Assembly: GCA_036850595.1 (NCBI GenBank)
Contig: CM072156.1
Coordinates: 15,820,326 to 15,884,325, forward strand
Direction of reading: 5' to 3'
Origin: Rhyacichthys aspro
Lineage: Eukaryota > Chordata > Actinopteri > Gobiiformes > Rhyacichthyidae
DNA length: 64,000 nucleotides
A model generated the notes under the pieces. It worked only from the letters and a program-made list of their open reading frames with translations. It searched no databases and had not been told where the DNA came from. Below, in pieces: positions 51,401-61,036 of this stretch. Each line of letters begins with the position of its first letter. The stretch's first letter is position 1. A program made the position numbers and the translations under genes.

Positions 51401-54400
51401 TAATGACATCATTGCAAAGATGTGTGGGTTGGCATGAAAAAAGGTCATATTTTATATCTACTCAGCCCCCTCCTCTTTCTGATTTACACGCTCTACACTA
51501 TATATTTTTGCATATGTAATAGTACTATATACAATCGAAGGCTGCCACTGTGAGAGATGTTAGATCTAAAAGCTAAGAGTGGGGTCCTTTAGTTGTTTTT
51601 TTGTGGTGGTTAGCAGCAGATTAAAGGACCGACTGTGTTTTGGAGTGGAAGAGATGTGGTCAGCAGCTGTCTGAGCTAAATGTGGTGGTTTGTGGTGCAA
51701 ACATTTGGCTTCAGAAGGGCTTGAAAACACACATGCTGGCATCATGGCCACCCTGATGCCTGCTACAACTGCACATCCTAATAAGACATGTGTTAAATAA
51801 TGGAGAAAGGAAAGTTTTAATAAATCAAAAGTATTTATGAAAAAGAGTGCTTCTTTTAAGGTCCATTAACACTTGTTGAAAGTCTTCTGGCTGTGTTGAG
51901 AGGAGAGAGCACACAGCATATGGATCAAGCTATTTTGGAGGGTGAAATAGTGCAGGGCCCTGTCCAAATATTTTCTTAGAGTCACAATTTCTTTGTGAGC
52001 CAGTTAGCCTCCCCACCCACGAGAGGCTCTGAAGAGTGACACATGGCTTTGACATTGACTTTAAACCAGTTTTGGGATCGTTAAAAGCCAATTTGTCAGC
52101 GTTCAACAGGAGGGCAGGCAGTGTGATGTGTTTCAAGGGGCCTCACATCTGGACCTTTTGTGTTTTAACAGTGTCCCGCTTCCTCTTTTAGAAATCTAAA
52201 GTACGTCTATAATGGGAAGGCCACGTTCCACAGCCTCAATTCATTAACACACTTTGGCTTAAGACTTATCCAAACACAGTGGATCCTTTTGGCTCAAACC
52301 CTATTCTCATTGTTCTTTCTCTCGTTTAATTTAAGTCCCTCACCTTCAAATTTCACAATAATAATTAGTTGTAATTATTTAATGCAACAAGTGTCTGTAG
52401 AGGAGAGGAGTACAGATATTAAGCCGTAGTATGTTTTGCACAGTAAGCAGACCCAGCCAAAAGCAGGCCAAGGTCCGCACTGGAAATCAGTCATTGTGAG
52501 GGCAGCTTGATTAAAGGAAACGGACCGAGTGGAAACTTTGAATCTGTGTTTTCAGTTGTGTTTTCAGTCCCGTCTGGGTGATAGCAACAGCAAAACAGAT
52601 GCTGAAACAATTAGGGTAAGGTCGGAGGATGTTTTCACTCCCGCTCTGGCCCCCCTCCTCTAGGCCTTGTGATTGCACATCAAAGTTGTCGACGGAGTGT
52701 AAAAGTTGATTTTATTGTTTGGCTCTTTAAGCAGTTGTCAGCTTTTAAAGTAGGGCTGGGTTTGCTGCAGACAAGCTGAGAGTGTAGACAGCCTCAGAAT
52801 AGACCACAGTCTCTACTGTTTGTCCTTGACACTGCAGAGTTTTACAATGAAACACCATGTAATAACACTCACAGACAAGCACTGTGTTATTTTTAATATG
52901 TTTCACTTGTCAACATATGGTATAAAGTCACAAGACATGGACACATGAAGTGGACAGTAGAGGTGAATATTCACACACCTCCTATGGCTTGTATGCTGCG
53001 CGTGGGCGGGCTTAATATGTGAGCTGACTGATTTACAGTTTGTTGCTGTCTGTCAAACAGCTGACAGATGGAGAAAACAGTAGAGCCTCCGCCATGCTGT
53101 CGCCACAGCGAGATGCTTTGTAATTTCACCGGTGGCAAGAATGCTGTGGCTGGACTGCTCCTTAAATTTGATGAGAGGGTTAACAGCTACCATAAAAGTG
53201 TAACAGTAGCACATACACTTTATTGTTTTGTACCTGTGACGAACCTGCTGACATCTGAGCAGCTAAATGTATCATAACTGACATGCCCCTTCAAACTCAT
53301 GCAGGAGTTTGAAGTATGTAGTGGTTCGGGGCATGTGAACATATAGACTTTGGGATGAAAATGCAGTCAAGGATTAAATTTTGGTAGGCTTGAATATAAA
53401 TAGTCTGTGATATTCCTGGCATGTTCACTGAGTGGGACAAATCTGTCTTTTTTATAAACGGGTCCATGAGATTTTCTTTGGCCCCATTCCCACTTTTAGT
53501 CTGACTTTCAGCAGCAAACATAAACCTATTACAGGTTTATTCATGGACTGTTTATTTTGGCTTGATGTATATGATATTAAATTTTATCCAGGTTACAAGT
53601 ATTTTGTGATTTGTGGTTAAGCTTACCACACATTTCTGTCATGGCTTCTCTTCTGGTCTTTTTCAATGTCATACAAGTCTGTGACAACTGTACATTCACA
53701 GCCTAAAGGGAATTATCATATAACATATAAAAAATCTGGTCAGACTTGGGTGGAAAGACTGCAAAGCACCTGGACCAGTCTTTGGTCTCTCACTTTCATA
53801 TTAAAGACATGGTTCAAGTATCTGTGTGTTCAAGAGAAACAAGACACAAAGGCAGTGGAACTTTGTTGAATAACCATTTAACACTTTTCCAAGGAGAATG
53901 TGTTTCACTTATGTCTGTCACCACCACTTTCCATTCAACTTGGTGGAAGGGTTGTGCACGGGCCAAGGACAAAGCCATTCACTTTAAACAAAACAAAACT
54001 ATACACTGATGCTGGATTCACATTCTTCTACTAATGCTATAATTTAAAAAACCTCTACATTAACAAGCTTATCTTGGACAAATTAAGAGGGAGAAATGAA
54101 GCCAACTGTAAGTAAAGTCTAAATGTGTACCTAAACTAATTTCCTCCTAATTGAGCCATGGGGTTTTTGTTTTGCCAGAGGATTTCGGACCAAATGGGGT
54201 CAGATTCCCGCAGATCTCCTGGGATAAGCGGGCCGAGCTGGAGTCTAACGGAGCCTGGAGATCCCAGCAGTCCGCAGCGCCTAATCCCTGTCATTAACTT
54301 CACTAAACAAAGTAAAACTACCCTGCTCCAGCCGCTACCCTCTCATCAACCCTTTCCTTTTGTCCCTCATGTCTTCCCTCACATCCTTTCTGTCATTAGA

Positions 54401-55419
54401 CTCTTCTTTATTTTTTTCCCAAGTGTTATTGTTTCCTACTCGCTCAGGAGGGTTTCCTTCCTGGTTTTCCCTCTGCTGTTGCAGGTGAGACATTAATCTT
54501 CTCTGTTTCACCTGCACACATCCTTAAAAAATGAGCTCTCTGTTACTGGCAGAAGCGTGGCACGGTATGAGCAATGTTTATTTTAAATCTTATCACTTCA
54601 ATTGTGACCTATTTTCACAACTGAATGAAGACAACAGTCTGGGAATCGATGTGGCCAAACAATAAAATGTTTTTTTCACTCGTGCCAATTCCAAATAAAG
54701 TCCAACACAGCTGTAAAAAAAATGTTGTATCTCAAATGAAGAGGACAAACTATCCTATTATAGCACATCCTGTGGTGAGGACTGTTTTGTCCATTGACAC
54801 GCAGTGTTGTGGCCAAAGGATGAACGAGGGGTGGTCTGGGGTCCTGAGGAGGGAGAGGGGAAACACCTTGTGACCCCCATGTTCCTGACCAAGCTACTTG
54901 TGCTATAGCAAGGATGGATGAGCAAAGAGTTCCACACACAGCTGCTTAATTTTAAGTCACACAATTGACATGGGCAATCAGTCACATTCATTTTCCTTCA
55001 ATAGGTTTTAGGATCTAAATGTATCAAGGGTCTGTACTAGTGTAATAAGGAAGGCTGTTAAATAAGCAGTTTATGTTTCTCTTGACGGCTATATGACTTT
55101 ATTTTCAGATGCGGACAACATAACTTCTGCAAGTTCTCATTTGAGTCATCCAATAGGAACTTGTTTTTACTAAAAGGCAAATTATGTGTCTCAGTCATAC
55201 AGTTTTTGCACACATATCATCTGTATTTACTGGTTTGTAAATAGAGATGGTATTTTTTAAAGCACTTTAACGGGTGCATTTCTCATTAAAGAAAAAGTGC
55301 TTAGGCCAACAAAATGAAACAATAGAACAGTCTTATCAACCCTAACATTTCATCTGATTGGGCGGAGATGCCTATTCTGTTCAATGCTGCAGTCAAGGCC
55401 ATGGGCAGATGCAGGGAAA

Positions 55420-55637
55420 AGATAGCCGACTACATTACAGTTGACCTCAAGGTTATGGGTTTAATTAGGCACAAACAGCACACTGCAGGCTATTTACAGA
55501 ATGGATTACTTCACACTATTGTAAAGGCCGCAGACTGTATCGTAACGCTTATCAGTCAGAAGTTTGGGCGCAATGCGAAGGTGCAAATCATCACGCAGCG
55601 GCAGCAGACACACGACAGGCCTCGATCTTTAGATAAG
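55420..55637. promoter_or_regulatory. Cluster of three GATA sites in an element-like block
   Basis: AGATAG (55420-55425), CTTATC (55548-55553, GATAAG on the other strand) and AGATAAG (55631-55637) lie within 218 bp. The surrounding 300 bp is balanced in composition and stays open for 99 codons from 55368, but has no recognised protein homology. It reads as a candidate enhancer about 3.6 kb upstream of the apelin receptor start codon. Confidence 0.4.
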
Positions 55638-55941
55638 CTGGGGTTTGACATGATAGTGTGCCAATAAGCAAAGTTCACAGCAGGAGCAGTGCCCTACCAC
55701 GAGGGGGGGTGGCACTGGCTCCATGGCACGCGAGTGTGACATCGTAAGACACGGCCGAGTTGACACTTAGCAGGCAGATGGTAAAGAGCTTCAGATCAAC
55801 CTCTGTTCGTTAAATTAATAAACAAAAAGTGCAGTATTTATACACAATCTGTTTTTTGTTTGATTTTTTTTGTCTAGAAATAGTGCGGTTTCTCTTACCT
55901 TATCTTTAAGTAGATTCAAGTGACACCACACTGTGATCAGG

Positions 55942-55953
55942 GCCCCCTGCTGC
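55942..55953 (-). promoter_or_regulatory. CTCF-like motif, reverse orientation
   Basis: GCCCCCTGCTGC is the reverse complement of GCAGCAGGGGGC, which matches the CTCF core over 11 of 12 positions. Its orientation is opposite to the strong site at 36285, so the two face each other across the desert. Confidence 0.35.
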
Positions 55954-56574
55954 ACCCAGGTCCCAAGTGTCTTAGCTTCTGCATGATTTGTGAGCCTTGA
56001 GGTCTGCTGTATTGGCCACAAATGAAGGCAGGGGGGAATCTGTGTGCCGCCAACCATTTTACACTTCAAACAAAACCCCTGGTCGAAGATTACACCTCCA
56101 GTGACTTATCTCCTCCTTAAGTCAACTCGGGCCAGACTAAAGCTTGTTACATATGTCCCTGAAAGTTGCGTGTTGTGGACTCTCTCACTCTCTCTGCACA
56201 GATACATATCACATACTCTTTCGACAACAAGCATGGGAAAAATATAAGATTGTGTAGGTTTTTAAGATAGTATCACCTTTCCATTTCAAGGCTGAGTGTT
56301 GTTCATAGGCCTCAAATGAACTTTTTGTTAATGGTAGGAGAGAGACAGAAGCAGTCATATCACGGCGGCAGGGTCATTACACCAGCAGATCAAAAGCAGT
56401 CACAGATGTGGCATGGGTCCATGTGTGGTCCAGGCCTGGGAAACTAAACTATCACAAATGCAGCTGGTAGAAAATGCAGAAACATAACATAAGCATCGGA
56501 TTGGGATTAAACAGTACAGTAGTGTTTAATTGTTTTCTCTACAGACAACTCAGTAAATAAAATTCTAATCAGTA

Positions 56575-56627
56575 ATAGAACAGTTATTTTTTTAGAACAG
56601 CTGGTTATTATAGAACTGTTATTTTTT
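56575..56627. repeat. 18-bp direct duplication with 35-bp period
   Basis: ATAGAACAGTTATTTTTT (56575-56592) recurs as ATAGAACTGTTATTTTTT (56610-56627), with one difference. It is AT-rich, non-coding and probably a local duplication. Confidence 0.7.
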
Positions 56628-58589
56628 CAACACAAATAGTATCCATACTGAACCACTGAAAACCTCACTAAGATTAATTTGACTAGTTTTTAAAATTGTG
56701 TTTTCTAGAGTCTAGTGTATATAAGTACTGTAGAGTTAAAAAAAAACATATCAAAATAGCTTATATTAGATAGCTAATTTATTCTCTTCAGAAGATCGTA
56801 GTCAGCTGCTCTTAGTTTCAGGAAGCACAAAGAAGCAATGACTGAGCAGGCAATGAGACTAAACTGTGTGCTGTGTTAAACTTACTGTACTTATGTGAAA
56901 AGTTGAACTTTAAAAAAAACCAAAAAAAAACAGATTTAAATTTTTAAATAATTTTAAAGATGAATAGTTCCAGAATTCTAAATGAGAAACATAATAAAAA
57001 GCAATCATATGTCAAAAGAAATGCATAACTTACACTGTAACACACACTTGGAGAGATTGTAGTTTTTAAAGTTGATGTTTAGCATTTTTATTTTTTTGGT
57101 GCCCCACTTGCAGCCATATGGCACAAAGCCTGAGTTGTTGCTCTTGTCTGCATCTCCAAAATCTGGCTGTGATGATTATCTTTCATAGGCAATATGTTAT
57201 AAATCAATGTCTACATTTGATTCACAGAACTATGCCTTCAACTCTGTTTGTCTTAACTAACAAATCTAAACCCAAAACACTGAACATGTATTTTCACAAG
57301 AAAGACATGAAAATGTGGCTAAATTCTCACTTATTTGGCTTTATCTTGCCACACATAAAGACCATGATTAATAAGTTAGGTGATATCTAAAACAACTAAG
57401 TAATCTGACCATCTGTTTCTTATCTGTCATCTTTTATTTTATACATTTGCAAATGTATTAGTCTAAGGGAAAGCGGCTCTAGGAGCAGCAGGCAGCCAAT
57501 ACTCTCCTTAGGGAATATGGTAGGGTCGGGACCCACCTGGTGTGTGTTATCTAAGTAGATTACCAAGTGAGGGCAGAAGGCAATGCACGGGCTATTTGAG
57601 TTTAAAAGATAAATAAAACCAGCATAAGGCATGTATTTTAGCAGAGGGAGGGTCATTTTACAGACACTTTTTACTATCCAATATCAAACTTAAGATCAGT
57701 GAGCCTAATGTGTGTAGACTCCATTCATTTATAAAAAATACACTAAGATGATGAATCAGGCAGAACATCTAAATGGACATGTTGTTGCTTGTTCATTAAA
57801 AGTCCATTAAAAAAGATTTAGACATAGTCACTTAAAAAGCCACAAAAATGGTGTCAATGAGGGGTTTCCTTTTGTTTTTGTTTCACCTCGGCGTGCTTAC
57901 CTTTCCTTTTATTATTGAAATTAATCCACAGACCTGAGAATTGAATTGACACATCCAGTGAGGTGCCCACTGACATTTTAATCTAATCTGCTGTTTGCCA
58001 ACCTGCGTCGATCTAATTAGGAGTCACGTTTGAAGATACAACTGTTAAATCTGTAAGGTAGGAGTGATTTCAGCTGCTAAATTATTATAGACAAAATGGT
58101 ATTCATCCCTGTTTGGGATAATTATTCGTTTCTTGTAAGAAATGGTCAAAAGCAATACACGGCAGTTCGCAGTGTTAACGATCAATTACTAAATCAGTTC
58201 AAATGTAAAAACGTCAACTCGAAATGTCCAGACCTGTCCCACATGCGTCCTAACATGTTGATATAAAATGATGACAGTGGGTTTCTATACTTTTAATAAT
58301 ACAATACGCACGGCAATAAAAAGCCAAAAGTGGATGTATTCTGGAGCACACGGTCTTAATAATGTTAATGTAGCGTTAAAGCTAAGTTTTAAGTTAGGCT
58401 AAGTTGTTAAGTTGTTATTTCTTTGTGTACTTAGGCTATGTTGTTAGAATGCGGAGCTAATAGCGTGTTGAAATATCATTACTTTAGTTAAACGTAATAT
58501 TAGGTATATATTATAAATATTATATAATAATATTTGAATTATATTCATTTTTGAGCCATTTAATAAACTTGATGTTTCATTGGGCAAAT

Positions 58590-58664
58590 GACCCAAGCAG
58601 GAATCGAACCTGGGTTTCCCAAGTACACAATATTGTATGCATGCTACCAGGTGAACCAGCCCCA
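58590..58664 (-). repeat. tRNA-like sequence with intact A and B boxes (tRNA pseudogene or SINE head)
   Basis: On the minus strand an A box TGGTTCACCTGG (58647-58658) is followed after 36 bp by a perfect B box GGTTCGATTCC (58600-58610), the internal promoter spacing of tRNA genes. The T-loop region is recognisable, but its outer stem pair is mismatched, no clean 5-bp anticodon stem with a 7-base loop forms, and the acceptor ends do not pair. It is therefore more likely a tRNA-derived repeat or pseudogene than a working tRNA. No anticodon is assigned. Confidence 0.5.
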
Positions 58665-59041
58665 GGATTTTGAAGTAATTTAGTGAGGCCAGAAAATAGT
58701 TCAGATATAAAGTGAAACTGATTAGATTTTAACTGAATTGGATTTCTGATTTTTATCATTTTCATTATCCACTTAGCGGAGAGTTTATATGTTTCTTCCA
58801 ATGATTTTTAAGGATTAGATTTGTGTGTTACATATTGCTATAGACAGTGATTTAAATGTCATTTCAAAACAACACAGTACAGGCTGCTGTCCTCAAACCA
58901 GAGGGATGGGCCCTGCCAGAGGAGGTGAGATGATAGAGGGAATAGGAGGAGGGGGGAGGGCAGGGCTGAGAGATGTTTGACTGGGGGAGTGGGAGGTATG
59001 GGGGTCGTCCTGGGAGGGAACCATGGGTGTGGAGGGCCGAG

Positions 59042-59050
59042 TTTAAAAAG
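59042..59050 (+). promoter_or_regulatory. TATA-like element of the apelin receptor gene
   Basis: TTTAAAAAG lies about 150 bp upstream of the start codon and is followed by a GC-rich patch and a pyrimidine-rich stretch where transcription could begin (about 59065-59080). It is the only TATA-like string well placed for this gene. The assignment is positional. Confidence 0.4.
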
Positions 59051-59201
59051 GCGGGCAGTGTCACTCTCACACACTATCTGCACTCTTGTTCAGCAGCAGA
59101 AACTCCTGAGACTCTCTGCTCTCACTAAAGCCTCTTTCTTGTGGAACTGTACAGGACTTTTAACTTTTATTTGCAAGATATTTTTTCCTCTACAACTGAG
59201 C

Positions 59202-60287
59202 ATGGAGACCACTACTCCGGACTATGCTGATAGTTACGAGTACTATGATGACAATGAGACTGTTTGTGACTTCTCTGAGTGGGAGCCTTCCTATTCTCTC
59301 ATCCCCGTCCTGTACATGCTCATCTTCATCCTGGGCCTGTCAGGTAATGGAGTTGTTATCTTCACCGTCTGGAGGTCCAAATCCAAGCGCCGTGCTGCAG
59401 ATGTCTACATAGGCAACCTGGCTCTGGCTGACCTCACCTTTGTTGTGACCCTACCTCTCTGGGCAGTGTACACGGCGCTGGGCTACCACTGGCCCTTTGG
59501 GGTGGCTCTGTGCAAAATCAGCAGCTATGTTGTCCTGGTCAACATGTACGCCAGTGTCTTCTGTCTCACCTGTCTCAGCTTTGACCGATATCTCGCCATT
59601 GTGCACTCGTTGTCCAGCAGCAGGTTGCGCTCAAGAGGCACCATGTTGGCTTCGCTGGGGGCAATCTGGCTTCTTTCTGGACTGCTGGCTCTGCCGACGC
59701 TGCTCTTCCGCACCACTGTCAATGACCAGAATAGCAACAGAACAACATGCGCCATGGATTTCAGCTTGGTGACCATGAACCAGAGGCATGAGTATCTGTG
59801 GATCGCTGGACTCAGTCTGTCATCCTCCGCTCTGGGTTTCCTCCTGCCTTTCCTAGCCATGACTATCTTCTACTGTTTCATTGGCTGCACTGTGACCCGC
59901 CACTTCAACAACCTGCGCAAAGAGGACCAGAAAAAGAAGAGGCTGTTGAAGATCATCACCACTTTGGTTGTTGTGTTTGCCATCTGCTGGACGCCGTTCC
60001 ACGTCTTGAAAAGCATGGACGCCCTGTCATACCTCAACCTGGCTCCAACTTCATGCGGTTTCCTACGTTTCTTGCTGCTGGCTCATCCATATGCTACCTG
60101 CCTGGCTTATGTCAACAGCTGCCTCAACCCCTTCCTGTATGCTTTCTTCGACTTACGTTTCCGCTCCCAGTGCCTGTGCCTGCTCAATCTGAAGAAGGCT
60201 ATGCATGGTCACATGAGCTCCATGTCGTCCACACTCAGCGCCCAGACTCAAAAATCAGAGATCCAGTCTTTGGCCACAAAGGTTTAG
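59202..60287 (+). CDS. aplnra: Apelin receptor (class A GPCR), single-exon, aplnra-like
   Basis: A single uninterrupted frame gives 361 residues. The apelin/Elabela (Toddler) receptor is a Gi-coupled plasma-membrane GPCR that guides mesendoderm and heart-precursor movement and vessel growth in fish. The acidic, Tyr-rich N-terminus has a glycosylation site at N18 (NET) and a second lies at N179 (NRT). Seven membrane segments are evident: SGNG in TM1, LALADL with D77 in TM2, DRY at 128-130, CWTPFH in TM6 and NPFLY in TM7. C104 and C183 form the usual disulfide. FVVTLPLWAVYTALGYHWPFG and NMYASVFCLT are apelin-receptor hallmarks. The C-tail ends in QSLATKV. The frame is open upstream to 58977, but MET-TTP is the start, as it fits the family length and follows the promoter-like region. 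The choice of the a paralogue over b rests on remembered sequence. Confidence 0.95.
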   Translation: METTTPDYADSYEYYDDNETVCDFSEWEPSYSLIPVLYMLIFILGLSGNGVVIFTVWRSKSKRRAADVYIGNLALADLTFVVTLPLWAVYTALGYHWPFGVALCKISSYVVLVNMYASVFCLTCLSFDRYLAIVHSLSSSRLRSRGTMLASLGAIWLLSGLLALPTLLFRTTVNDQNSNRTTCAMDFSLVTMNQRHEYLWIAGLSLSSSALGFLLPFLAMTIFYCFIGCTVTRHFNNLRKEDQKKKRLLKIITTLVVVFAICWTPFHVLKSMDALSYLNLAPTSCGFLRFLLLAHPYATCLAYVNSCLNPFLYAFFDLRFRSQCLCLLNLKKAMHGHMSSMSSTLSAQTQKSEIQSLATKV

Positions 60288-61036
60288 ATTGGGAAAAGTT
60301 GAAAAGGTGGTGTATGGCTGCGGGCAGCTCCCACCTTTGGAACACTGAAAAAACTCTATGAGACTCTATGTGTCCATTGTTAAAGAGATAATGAACTCTG
60401 AACGTTACTGCTCACTGTCATGAAATGTTCCTCCTGTTGTACTGTAAGTGAGGGTAGATTCTCAGAAAGCTGGAGCCTGCTGGTTGAGCTCTTCAGCTGC
60501 TCAAAGAAAAAGTATATTTTTATGTTATGTCTTGCTCTGCAAAGTTTATGAATTTGACAACACACTGATGTTGAGATACTGATATACATGGACTATCTAT
60601 TACTACACTGGATGAATCAGAAAGCTGTACAGTATTTTCGTACCATAGCATTTTTCCTGAACTATTGCTGTTTTATTTTAGAAGCACTTGTTAAAAGCGT
60701 GAGCAAGGGAAATCAAACAGTGCAGTGTCCTCCTCAAAGGTTGTTGTTTGTCAAGTTGTGAAGGTAGAGGTCTGGGCTGCAGGAGGGAAGGGGGGGCTGT
60801 AAGAGGAGAAAAGGTGTTACAGCTTAATTATATAGTTTATGTAGAGGAGACGGGAGCAGACAAGCAGATGGCAGTTGACAAATGTTGTTGGAGAACAGGA
60901 ATCGGGTGGGGGCATCGCAGGGTGGAGGGGTTTCACTGTGTAGTCAAGGCACTAAAGGGGACAAAGGAACTTTATAAATGTTCCAATTTGTTGTAAATAT
61001 GTTTTATTTTTCAATGTAACTAACTACTGTATTAAA
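60288..61036 (+). other. aplnra 3' untranslated region with ATTAAA signal
   Basis: After the stop codon there are about 750 bp without coding signal. ATTAAA at 61031-61036, followed by T-rich sequence, is a plausible variant polyadenylation signal. Confidence 0.45.

Larger units (their letters stand above)
45301..52000. other. Gene desert, middle part
   Basis: No gene is recognised. Short open frames here have no family resemblance and atypical composition. A 12-bp sequence (GTTTGGACTAGT) is directly duplicated at 46287-46310. A perfect DR1 lies at 48427. GC-richer blocks without recognised coding potential occur near 46790-47030 and 49620-49900. Confidence 0.5.
52001..58560. other. Gene desert, right part, upstream of the apelin receptor
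   Basis: No gene is recognised. GC-richer, element-like blocks lie at about 54150-54320, 55340-55680 and 57930-58040, the second with three GATA cores. A near-perfect 18-bp duplication is at 56575-56592 and 56610-56627 (one mismatch). A reverse-oriented CTCF-like motif is at 55942. The AT-rich stretch 58440-58560 holds nothing recognisable. Confidence 0.5.

Noticed and set aside
55368..55667. 99-codon open frame in the desert as a gene
   Set aside because: No homology recognised, no splice or promoter context, no poly(A) signal; more simply explained by a constrained non-coding block.
58977..59201. 75-residue N-terminal extension of the apelin receptor
   Set aside because: The family starts at the acidic MET-type N-terminus; the extension crosses the TATA-like element and resembles no receptor sequence.
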